A stretch of DNA of 64,000 nt from Bacteroidales bacterium UBA1309 (GTDB taxonomy: Bacteria > Bacteroidota > Bacteroidia > Bacteroidales > Dysgonomonadaceae), in the NCBI GenBank assembly GCA_002307185.1, contig DBTT01000041.1, forward strand, positions 41,813 through 105,812, read 5' to 3'. The position numbers and the translations under genes are program-made. Below, piece by piece: positions 43,204 to 50,678 of this stretch (positions are counted from its first letter, which is position 1; every line of letters begins with the position of its first letter). The notes under the pieces were generated by a model. The model saw nothing but the letters and a program-made list of their open reading frames with translations, made no database searches and was not told the origin of the DNA.

Positions 43204-44109
43204 ATGAAAACAAGAAGTCTATTATTAACGGTTTTACTATGTTTCGTCTCTACTTTTCACGTTATTTCTCAATCACGCACGATGGAATCTGAAAATCTTA
43301 GAATTCTGAGTTGGAATATCTACATGCTCCCCTATCTGAGTTGGTTCAACGGGAATGGGCATAGGGCTAAGATCATAGGAGAGCAATTGGTGCATTCCGA
43401 TTATCAAATCATTGTATTTCAAGAAGCATTCAGCGTGAAGTGCAGGCGAATTTTAAAGAAGATCCTCCAGGAACAATACCCATACCAATACGGCCCAAGC
43501 AACGATTCCTCGTGGTCGCTAAGATCCAACAGCGGCTTGTGGGTGTTGAGCAAACTTCCACTGAACCAACTGAAATGTATTAAATTTAAAGAATCAAGCG
43601 GCTACGACATGATCGCCCAAAAAGGGGCTGCTCTTTTTGAAGGAGAATTTAATGGAAAACGTTTCCAATTAATGGCAACCCATTTGCAATCATCGCATTC
43701 ACAAGATATACGGGAAAAGCAATACCAGGAAATTTCTGCCCTACTAGAAGAATTTCGTTCCGTAGATGTTCCTCAAATCCTATGCGGCGACTTCAATACG
43801 GAGATGAGCAATAAGCCCCGCTACGAAACCATGTTGAAAACACTCAATGCTGAAAATGGGACATTGTCGGGAAATATTCAAAGCACCTACGACGAAATCA
43901 ACAACACGCTTGCCAAGCAAAAAGACGGCAAGGAAGAAGTTATCGACTACATACTTGCCCGGAACACGTCCCGCATCGCATCCATCCAACGCCAAGTTTT
44001 GGAATTTTACCATTCCGAAGCTAATTTTGAGAGCCACCTTTCGGATCATTACGCACTGGAGGCAACAGTCCGATTTGCACCATCCACGACACTTGTCGCG
44101 GGAAAATGA
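43204..44109 (+). CDS. Secreted endonuclease/exonuclease/phosphatase-fold protein, sphingomyelinase-like
   Basis: A 301-residue hydrolase with signal peptide MKTRSLLLTVLLCFVSTFHV. The fold is shown by LRILSWNIYMLPYL (metal-site Asn), IIVFQEAF (metal-site Glu), FQLMATHLQSS (His), QILCGDFNTE (Asp/Asn) and the terminal LSDHYALEA (Asp-His). This order and the secreted nature fit neutral sphingomyelinases; Bacteroidota themselves make sphingolipids. Substrate is inferred. The frame runs to 43000 upstream, but the signal peptide fixes 43204. Confidence 0.85.
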   Translation: MKTRSLLLTVLLCFVSTFHVISQSRTMESENLRILSWNIYMLPYLSWFNGNGHRAKIIGEQLVHSDYQIIVFQEAFSVKCRRILKKILQEQYPYQYGPSNDSSWSLRSNSGLWVLSKLPLNQLKCIKFKESSGYDMIAQKGAALFEGEFNGKRFQLMATHLQSSHSQDIREKQYQEISALLEEFRSVDVPQILCGDFNTEMSNKPRYETMLKTLNAENGTLSGNIQSTYDEINNTLAKQKDGKEEVIDYILARNTSRIASIQRQVLEFYHSEANFESHLSDHYALEATVRFAPSTTLVAGK

Positions 44110-44158
44110 CCTTCATTTGATCCAAGCATACTATAACCATACTCAGCACAAAACAAAG

Positions 44159-44187
44159 AAGGATGCCATTTCAACAATGACATCCTT
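44159..44187 (-). terminator. Terminator after rpoD
   Basis: AAGGATG-c-CATT / AATG-a-CATCCTT, with one mismatch and a 5-base loop. On the minus strand it is followed by TCTTTGTTTTG. It lies between the convergent phosphodiesterase and sigma factor genes. Confidence 0.6.
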
Positions 44188-44215
44188 TCTGCAATTATTA
44201 TATTTCAATATGTTT

Positions 44216-45076
44216 TTATCCTAAATAGCTTCTCAAAAGCTTATTACGAGAGTTGCTCCGCAAACGCTTGATCGCTTTTTCCTTGATCTGGCGCACGCGC
44301 TCTCTTGTAAGCTGAAATTTGTCGCCGATCTCTTCCAGTGTCATTTCCTGGTAACCAATGCCGAAGAACATCTTGATAATATCGCTTTCTCGTTCGGTAA
44401 GAGTAGATAGTGCTCTGTCGATTTCCTGTTGGAGAGATTCGTTTATCAACTTCCTGTCCGCAATGGGAGCGTCATCGTTCACCAATACGTCCAAAAGGCT
44501 ATTGTCCTCCCCTTCCACGAAAGGAGCATCCATCGAAATGTGGCGGCCTGAAACCTTCAAGGAATCTGCAATCTTATCTACAGGAATGTCAAGCTGGTCG
44601 GCCAATTCTTCTGCAGAAGGACGACGTTCGTTTTCCTGTTCGAATTTAGAGAAAGCCTTGCTGATCTTGTTCAACGAGCCCACTTGGTTGAGAGGCAAAC
44701 GCACAATACGCGACTGTTCTGCCAAAGCCTGGAGAATGGATTGGCGAATCCACCACACCGCATAACTGATAAATTTGAAACCACGTGTTTCATCAAATTT
44801 CTCAGCGGCCTTGATTAGCCCAAGATTACCCTCGTTGATAAGGTCAGGAAGACTCAGTCCTTGATTCTGGTATTGTTTAGCAACAGACACAACAAAACGG
44901 AGATTTGCTCTTGTTAGTTTTTCCAAAGCAGCCTTATCACCACGTTTGATAGCCTGCGCCAACTCTACTTCCTCTTCGACTGTAATCAGGTCTTCACGAC
45001 CAATTTCTTGTAGATACTTATCCAGAGACGCACTTTCTCGATTGGTTATCGATTTCGTAATTTTTAATTGTCTCAT
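44216..45076 (-). CDS. rpoD: RNA polymerase primary sigma factor (RpoD/SigA), short Bacteroidota form
   Basis: A 286-residue sigma-70 factor without region 1.1. Region 1.2 (DKYLQEIGREDLITVEEEVELA), regions 2.1-2.4 (LTRANLRFVVSVAKQYQNQGL, DLINEGNLGLIKAAEKFDETRGFKF, SYAVWWIRQSILQALAEQSR), region 3 and region 4.2 (EEIGDKFQLTRERVRQIKEKAIKRLR) are all present. This is the factor expected to read the TTTG/TAnnTTTG promoters listed in this annotation. Its own gene has a perfect TATCTTTG element upstream. Confidence 0.96.
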   Translation of the reverse strand: MRQLKITKSITNRESASLDKYLQEIGREDLITVEEEVELAQAIKRGDKAALEKLTRANLRFVVSVAKQYQNQGLSLPDLINEGNLGLIKAAEKFDETRGFKFISYAVWWIRQSILQALAEQSRIVRLPLNQVGSLNKISKAFSKFEQENERRPSAEELADQLDIPVDKIADSLKVSGRHISMDAPFVEGEDNSLLDVLVNDDAPIADRKLINESLQQEIDRALSTLTERESDIIKMFFGIGYQEMTLEEIGDKFQLTRERVRQIKEKAIKRLRSNSRNKLLRSYLG

Positions 45077-45107
45077 CTATCTTTTCTTCTTATTAAAAAT
45101 TTGGAAC

Positions 45108-45116
45108 GCAAAGATA
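45108..45116 (-). promoter_or_regulatory. -7 element of the rpoD promoter
   Basis: TATCTTTGC on the minus strand, 31 bases upstream of the start codon. No good -33 TTTG is present at the normal distance. Confidence 0.6.
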
Positions 45117-45280
45117 CAGCTTTTTATTCACTTTGTACCTATAAAATTTACAGAAAAACGAACAAAGCATGATTAATCGCATTTGCTATACTAAACCACT
45201 GCAAAACAAATAAATTTACAGCATCCTGCATCTTTTTAATAACGCTTATAGCTTGGTTTTGATTATGCAAACGCTCGTAA

Positions 45281-45324
45281 AAAAAGTTAAACCTACTCGA
45301 TAGTATCTTTCGGTTTAACTTTTT
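45281..45324 (-). terminator. Terminator after the HtrA gene
   Basis: A perfect 13-bp stem AAAAAGTTAAACC (45281-45293) / GGTTTAACTTTTT (45312-45324) with an 18-base loop. On the minus strand it ends in a run of seven T residues. Confidence 0.75.
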
Positions 45325-45352
45325 CATCTATTTACCATTACCGTTCCTAACC

Positions 45353-46912
45353 TTATTCATTCAAATCGATCGCATAATACCTCATGCGTTTGTTGGCCGG
45401 ATAAATCCCGGCGATGAAAAGGCCTTTGTCTTGCGACTTGGCCACATCTTGAATAATACTTTCAACTTCAGAGGCAGAAGACACGGGTTCGTTGTTGATT
45501 TTCATGATGATGAATCCTTTCGAGACGCCTGCTTTCTGGAATTTGCCACTGTTGTCAACTCCCGAAACTTCGACTCCGCGTGAGATTCCGAGTTCTTTCA
45601 ATTTTTCATTGGTCAAATCTTTGAAGGCAGCACCCACCGATTCGATTCCATCTACTTTTTTCACCACGCCCGTGTTGCCGTCGCTGTTTTTCAGCTCCAC
45701 GATTACCGTTTTTTCCTGTCCATAGCGGTTGAACGTGATTTTCACCTTTTCTCCTGGGCGGAAACGGCTGATTTGATCTTGAAGCTCGCTCGAACTGCGA
45801 ACGGTAACGTTATTCACAGCAACAATTACATCTCCCTCTTCAATTCCGGCTTCTTTGGCAGAACTTCTATCGGCAAAACCTCCCACGTATGCACCTTCAT
45901 TCACTTTCACGTTTTTAGCCTTAGCGTAATCTTTTGCCTGCTTTTCGTCTTCTGAGTTTGCCAATTCAACGGCATTGCTCACATCCATAATTTGAACCCC
46001 CAACACAGCGCGTTGAACAGCACCGTATTGCTTCAAGTCGGAAGCCACTTTTCCAGCTATCGAGATGGGAACTGCAAATCCGTATCCTGCAAAATTCCCT
46101 GTCTGCGAATAAATAGCGGTGTTGATACCCACCAATTGGCCGTCAGTATTCACCAAAGCTCCCCCGCTGTTACCAGGGTTGATGGCGGCATCTGTCTGGA
46201 TGAACGACTGAATGGAAGAAGCATCTCGGCCTCCGCCTATATTGCCGCGTCCCTTGGCACTCACGATCCCAGCAGTCACTGTGGAGGTCAGGTTGAACGG
46301 ATTACCAACAGCCAGCACCCATTCGCCCACTTTCAAATTATCTGAATTGCCAAATGGGATATACGAAAAACCTTTACCATCGATCTTCAACAGAGCAATG
46401 TCCGTGGAAGGGTCTGCCCCGATAAGTTTTGCTTTGAATTTCCTGTTATCGTTCAATGTCACTTCAATTTCGTTAGCCTGATTGATGACGTGGTTGTTGG
46501 TGATGATGAAGCCATCCTCAGAAATAATCACCCCCGAGCCAAATCCAACCTGCGGCTGGGGAGTACTATATTGATTTCCCCTGTCGGAATCCCCAAACCC
46601 GAAGAAATATTCGAAAGGATCAATCGACCCACCCCTCCGGCTTTGCGTTTGAGACTGTTGTGTCTTCACGACAGACTTAATATGCACAACAGCATGCACA
46701 CTGCTTTCGGCCGCCTTGGTGAAATCTGGGTATCCTTGACCGGTCAGGGCAGCCAAGTGCACATTTTTTTGATCAAAGTCATTTCCATAATTATAGGAAT
46801 CCGCACCACTGATCCGGTTCGAATCCATTATGCGGTAAGTCGCAAATGTCACGCCTGTGCTTATTAAAGCAACAGCAACATAGCTAGAGATTTTTTTCCA
46901 TGTCCGTTTCAT
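45353..46912 (-). CDS. degP: Do-family serine protease (DegP/HtrA)
   Basis: A 519-residue periplasmic protease/chaperone. It has an N-terminal signal or anchor helix (YVAVALISTGVTFATYRIM). The trypsin-like domain carries His in IITNNHVIN, Asp in PSTDIALLKID and Ser in AAINPGNSGGALVNTDGQ. Two PDZ domains follow (about residues 300-400 and 420-510). The LA loop contains a Ser/Gln/Gly-rich stretch (QQSQTQSRRGGSIDPFEYFF). It degrades or refolds misfolded envelope proteins. It precedes rpoD on the same strand but is separated by a terminator. Confidence 0.95.
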   Translation of the reverse strand: MKRTWKKISSYVAVALISTGVTFATYRIMDSNRISGADSYNYGNDFDQKNVHLAALTGQGYPDFTKAAESSVHAVVHIKSVVKTQQSQTQSRRGGSIDPFEYFFGFGDSDRGNQYSTPQPQVGFGSGVIISEDGFIITNNHVINQANEIEVTLNDNRKFKAKLIGADPSTDIALLKIDGKGFSYIPFGNSDNLKVGEWVLAVGNPFNLTSTVTAGIVSAKGRGNIGGGRDASSIQSFIQTDAAINPGNSGGALVNTDGQLVGINTAIYSQTGNFAGYGFAVPISIAGKVASDLKQYGAVQRAVLGVQIMDVSNAVELANSEDEKQAKDYAKAKNVKVNEGAYVGGFADRSSAKEAGIEEGDVIVAVNNVTVRSSSELQDQISRFRPGEKVKITFNRYGQEKTVIVELKNSDGNTGVVKKVDGIESVGAAFKDLTNEKLKELGISRGVEVSGVDNSGKFQKAGVSKGFIIMKINNEPVSSASEVESIIQDVAKSQDKGLFIAGIYPANKRMRYYAIDLNE

Positions 46913-47220
46913 ATTATAGTAAAATTTAGTTTAATGATTCGTATCATTTTGTGATGCCAAATTAAATACAAATTTCGGGAAACAAAAAGTTAAATCTTAT
47001 TTACTTTTTTCAGCTTTAACTAATAAAACTCACGATTAACAGAATTTAACCCGTATTGTTCCCATTCGCCCCCAATTTTGCAGATCAGGATGCGTTTTGA
47101 AGCCAAGTTGTCAGTCAAAACCGACAGAACAACTGTCACTTGAAGAGGTTCTAGTGCTATTTTGACAATATGGAATCCGCCTGAAATAAGGATCAAGTAA
47201 AAAGCTAATCCATCCGAACC
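46913..47220. other. Divergent intergenic region of degP and fabD with TGTC/GACA half-sites
   Basis: No gene is supported. Next to fabD is its consensus promoter. Upstream, at 47109-47167, TGTC (47109), GACA (47123), TGTCA (47134) and TGACA (47163) occur as two inverted pairs. No clear degP promoter is visible, so the degP transcript may depend on another sigma factor. Confidence 0.4.
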
Positions 47221-47252
47221 TTTGCCTGAAAAAAAATAAATGACTAATTTTG
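47221..47252 (+). promoter_or_regulatory. Promoter of fabD
   Basis: TTTG (47221-47224), 20 bases, TAATTTTG (47245-47252). This exact consensus match overlaps the in-frame TTG at 47250, which rules that codon out as a start and supports the ATG at 47289. Confidence 0.75.
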
Positions 47253-47288
47253 CAACACATTTTAATTAATAACCAATTAAAGCATAAT

Positions 47289-48170
47289 ATGAAATCATTT
47301 GTGTTTCCTGGTCAAGGAGCCCAGTTCGTTGGCATGGGTAAAGATTTGTACGAAACCTCGGAAGTGGCCAAAGAACTTTTTGAAAAAGCAAACGAAATAC
47401 TTGGATTCAGAATCACAGATCTAATGTTTAGCGGAACGACAGAAGACCTACGCCAAACAAAAGTGACTCAACCCGCCATATTCATCCATTCGGTTTCTTT
47501 GGCAAAAACGCTTGGCGAAGAGTTTCAGCCCGACATGGTGGCCGGACATTCATTGGGCGAATTTTCGGCTTTGGTAGCAGCCGGAGCATTGAGCTTCGAG
47601 GATGGCTTGAAACTTGTTTACAAACGTGCCTTAGCCATGCAGAAAGCTTGTGAGCTGAACCCATCGACTATGGCTGCCGTATTGGGATTGCCTGACGAAA
47701 AAGTGGAAGAAATTTGCGCTTCGATCACAGACGAAGTGGTTGTTCCAGCCAATTACAATTGCCCCGGACAAATTGTCATTTCGGGAACAAACGCCGGAAT
47801 CGACACAGCATGCGAACTCTTGAAAGCAGCAGGAGCAAAACGCGCATTGAAGTTGAGCGTGGGTGGCGCATTCCATTCTCCACTGATGAATCCGGCAAAA
47901 GAAGAGTTGGAAAAAGCAATCAAGGAAACGAGCTTCTCCACCCCGATATGTCCTGTTTATCAGAATGTGACTACAATTGGAGAAACAAATCCAGACACCA
48001 TCAAAGAAAATTTGATTGCTCAATTGACCGCACCGGTGAAATGGACGCAGTCAGTGGAGCACATGATTGCCGACGGAGCTACGGCATTTGTGGAACTTGG
48101 TCCAGGAAATGTACTTCAAGGCTTGGTGAAGAAAATCAATGCGACCGTGGAAACTAGCGGAAAACAATAA
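47289..48170 (+). CDS. fabD: Malonyl-CoA:ACP S-malonyltransferase
   Basis: A 293-residue enzyme that loads malonyl groups onto acyl carrier protein for fatty-acid synthesis. The N-terminus is MKSFVFPGQGAQFVGMGKDL; the nucleophile is S88 in VAGHSLGEFSAL; the catalytic His lies near residue 199 in LSVGGAFHSPLM; the conserved Gln is in VTQPAIF. The C-terminal VELGPGNVLQGLVKK is typical. It is a single-gene unit with its own promoter and a strong terminator. Confidence 0.97.
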   Translation: MKSFVFPGQGAQFVGMGKDLYETSEVAKELFEKANEILGFRITDLMFSGTTEDLRQTKVTQPAIFIHSVSLAKTLGEEFQPDMVAGHSLGEFSALVAAGALSFEDGLKLVYKRALAMQKACELNPSTMAAVLGLPDEKVEEICASITDEVVVPANYNCPGQIVISGTNAGIDTACELLKAAGAKRALKLSVGGAFHSPLMNPAKEELEKAIKETSFSTPICPVYQNVTTIGETNPDTIKENLIAQLTAPVKWTQSVEHMIADGATAFVELGPGNVLQGLVKKINATVETSGKQ

Positions 48171-48193
48171 TAAGCACACAAGCACAAAATATC

Positions 48194-48233
48194 AAAAGCT
48201 GGAGTCCTTTGGACGTTCCAGCTTTTCTTTTTT
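48194..48233 (+). terminator. Terminator after fabD
   Basis: AAAAGCTGGA (48194-48203) pairs with TCCAGCTTTT (48217-48226); an inner GTCC/GGAC pairing extends the stem. It runs into TTTTCTTTTTT. It isolates fabD from the kinase/peptidoglycan cluster. Confidence 0.85.
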
Positions 48234-48302
48234 ACATTTAACAAAAGACCTTATCCCAAATTCTATAAAAATAGAAGGTAAAAAGCTATGCAACAAGCTG
48301 AT

Positions 48303-48332
48303 TTTTTCTACTTTTACGAAGGATTATATTTC
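48303..48332 (+). promoter_or_regulatory. Possible promoter of the FHA/kinase/SEDS-PBP cluster
   Basis: TTTT (48303-48306), 18 bases, TATATTTC (48325-48332), one mismatch from TAnnTTTG. The leader to the first gene would be about 130 bases. No better match exists in the 230 bases between the fabD terminator and the cluster. Confidence 0.3.
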
Positions 48333-48464
48333 TGATTTTCATAATTACAAAATAAATTGCCGTATAAAAAAATGGCTTTTAGCGATCAGCCTGCAGCCAT
48401 TAGAAAATAAACTAACGGCTAACAGCTTATCAATTTCACAATCAATTATTCTCATTGTTTATAT

Positions 48465-49451
48465 ATGAAGTTCAAAGAAAAGTTACTGAAAATATTCGTG
48501 ACTGGTAACAGCGGACCCACGACAACTGTTCCCGATGCCGGCACCATCAACAGGCAGCAACTCCTTGATGAAATTTGCAACCATTTTTTATCACGGTTCA
48601 AGGAAGAGACCACATCGGAAGGAATGCTGTTTCCTACCTCGTTTTGCATCTACTTGCATGAAAAAGATTATGTCAAGCATGAGCAAACATTCAGCTTCAC
48701 GGCAAAAGAGGCGGTGAATAAATTCCACAGGCATATAAAAACCCAATTGGCAAACTATCCCAACTATGTGCCCCACTCCACTTACTGGCTATTCCAGTTT
48801 TCAAAATTTACGGAAGGCAATATAGTTGGCAGTATTTCTGCGATAAAAGTTGGCGAGCCAATAACCATTTCGACCATTTTTGCGACAGATTTCGCCAACA
48901 ACAACATCGGCAATGAAATCAACATCCGCGCCACGATGCACAACAAGCGTTCGGACAGGATGGAAGAACTGAACATCAACAGGGATGCGTTCTTAGGCAT
49001 GGAAATGGATGCCAAAGACAGATTCCGGTTTGATTTTAACAAGAACTTCGACAAAATAGTGGAAGCGTCGAAAGAAAACAATTCCCATTCATCGGGAATC
49101 ACATTGGCCACATTAAAGTCCGACATAAATTTCATCGGGACAGATGGAAAGGAAGGCAATCTGTTCTACATGACGACTGAATTTATAGAGATTTCGGGAA
49201 AGAATGACATCCGCAAAATTCCAAACATCCTGAGGCTAAACAGCGAAGGCATCCAAGATTCCCATGTACAAATAAAGTACCTGCCCGTTGAAAAACGCTT
49301 CAAGCTGGCAGCTTTTGAAGAATGGGTGATGCTCAACGAAAGGAAAGTAGCAAAAAGCAGCGGGGGAAATATCAGCTGGGTGGACTTGCCAAACAATTCA
49401 AGCATATTTCTCAACGGCCGCATCCAAATAAACTTCAGCATAAACAAATAA
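48465..49451 (+). CDS. FhaA-like protein: DUF3662-like head with a diverged FHA-type tail
   Basis: A 328-residue soluble protein, first of the cluster. Residues about 30-100 (DEICNHFLSRFKEETTSEGM, FPTSFCIYLHEKDYVKHEQT) recall the DUF3662 domain at the N-terminus of actinobacterial FhaA. The C-terminal 110 residues fit a worn FHA domain: LRLNSEGIQDSHVQIKYLP where FHA has SRxHAxI, WVMLNERKV where it has NGxxV, and LPNNSSIFLNGRIQINFSI for the last strands. The usual FHA Arg and Asn contacts are weak, so phosphothreonine binding is doubtful. Both assignments are by eye and need profile searches. Confidence 0.55.
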   Translation: MKFKEKLLKIFVTGNSGPTTTVPDAGTINRQQLLDEICNHFLSRFKEETTSEGMLFPTSFCIYLHEKDYVKHEQTFSFTAKEAVNKFHRHIKTQLANYPNYVPHSTYWLFQFSKFTEGNIVGSISAIKVGEPITISTIFATDFANNNIGNEINIRATMHNKRSDRMEELNINRDAFLGMEMDAKDRFRFDFNKNFDKIVEASKENNSHSSGITLATLKSDINFIGTDGKEGNLFYMTTEFIEISGKNDIRKIPNILRLNSEGIQDSHVQIKYLPVEKRFKLAAFEEWVMLNERKVAKSSGGNISWVDLPNNSSIFLNGRIQINFSINK

Positions 49452-49453
49452 GT

Positions 49454-49537
49454 ATGGTCAAATTGATATTTATCATCGCGCTAATTGGCTTGGCAGGCTA
49501 CTTGCTCATCCAGCATTTCAAGAATTTTCCAAAATAG
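49454..49537 (+). CDS. 27-residue single-helix membrane peptide
   Basis: MVKLIFIIALIGLAGYLLIQ then HFKNFPK. It is nearly all one hydrophobic helix with a basic C-terminus. Its ATG lies 2 bases after the preceding stop and its stop 7 bases before the PP2C gene, so it fits exactly in the operon spacing. That placement argues for a real gene. It could be a small regulatory subunit of the membrane enzymes in the cluster. No known family recognised. Confidence 0.6.
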   Translation: MVKLIFIIALIGLAGYLLIQHFKNFPK

Positions 49538-49544
49538 TTGACCA

Positions 49545-50678
49545 ATGGATATAACATTTCAAGGAAAAACCGATTTAGGAAAAACCCGCACCAACAACGA
49601 AGACAGCTTTGTCGCAAAATACATTTGGGACAAAAAACACGTGTTGGCTGTCGCCATCGACGGCGTTGGAGGCTACGAAGGAGGCGAAGTGGCGGCGGCA
49701 ACAGCGCAACAGGTTGTGGCGGAATACCTCGAAAAATACCCCAACGGCGAAAGACTCGGCCTACTGAAACAAGCTGTCGCAGAAGCCAACAACAAGATCG
49801 TGGAGGAACGCATCAAGCAACCCCGTTATTCCAGTATGAGTTGTGTGCTAACGGCCTGCTTGATAGAACTGGAGAAAAAGCAGATCAACATGGTGCATGT
49901 CGGCGACTCACGGCTGTATGAATACCACCGGGGCAAATTGAAAAAATTGTCGCACGACCATTCGTTAGTGGGCTACCGGGAGGAAATCGGAGACCTTACC
50001 GAAGACGAGGCCATGAACCATCCCCAGAGAAATATCATCGGGCGGGATGTAGGCTCTGCACCTCACGAAGTGGATGACAACGACTTCTTGGAAGCCAATA
50101 CTTTCCCGCTCCGCCCCAACTCAATCCTCTTGCTTTGCTCTGACGGATTGAGCGACATGCTGAAATCCCTTGAAATTGTTTCGGTGCTGGAAAAAGAGCT
50201 TTCACTTGTTGAAAAAGCCGGGGCATTGATTGATTTTGCCAATGAAAAAGGGGGAAAAGACAATATCACGGTGGTTTTGGTGGAATACCAAGACGATGAA
50301 CTGGCCGAAGAAAATAGCGGAAACAAACCCATCGACATACCGGTGCATATCAATACCGCTCCGCCAGACAAAATCCAAACGAATATTGGCAAAAAATCAA
50401 CGTGGAATAAAGTTGCAAAAGCCACAATAATCCCATCCGCGTTACTTCTGGGTGGATTAGTTGGATGGTTCATCCACGACTATTTCCCATCCAGCGAACC
50501 AGTTGCCACACACGATTCGTTGAGGCTAAGCCCGCGCGACACAATCGACATCACCAACAAAGATTCGCTCCAGATAAAAATATCAGGCACGGCATTGAGA
50601 GCCGACACCATACGTCAGGAGAAAACAGGGACTTTGAAAAAAGATTCAACAACAAATGAGGCAAAGAAACATCTATGA
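49545..50678 (+). CDS. PP2C-type Ser/Thr phosphatase with C-terminal membrane anchor
   Basis: A 377-residue PstP/Stp-like phosphatase. PP2C motifs in order: RTNNEDS (R15-D20), VAIDGVGGYEGGE with metal-binding D39, MSCVLTACL, VHVGDSRLYEYHRG, HSLVGYREEIGDL, the CSDGLSDML Asp, and GGKDNITVVLV. A helix at about residues 291-310 (AKATIIPSALLLGGLVGWFIHDY) would place a 65-residue tail outside the membrane. The stop overlaps the kinase start by 4 bases (ATGA). It should reverse phosphorylation by that kinase. Confidence 0.93.
   Translation: MDITFQGKTDLGKTRTNNEDSFVAKYIWDKKHVLAVAIDGVGGYEGGEVAAATAQQVVAEYLEKYPNGERLGLLKQAVAEANNKIVEERIKQPRYSSMSCVLTACLIELEKKQINMVHVGDSRLYEYHRGKLKKLSHDHSLVGYREEIGDLTEDEAMNHPQRNIIGRDVGSAPHEVDDNDFLEANTFPLRPNSILLLCSDGLSDMLKSLEIVSVLEKELSLVEKAGALIDFANEKGGKDNITVVLVEYQDDELAEENSGNKPIDIPVHINTAPPDKIQTNIGKKSTWNKVAKATIIPSALLLGGLVGWFIHDYFPSSEPVATHDSLRLSPRDTIDITNKDSLQIKISGTALRADTIRQEKTGTLKKDSTTNEAKKHL

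Noticed and set aside
47250..47288. TTG start for fabD
   Set aside because: The codon lies inside the consensus -7 element of the promoter, so it would not be transcribed.
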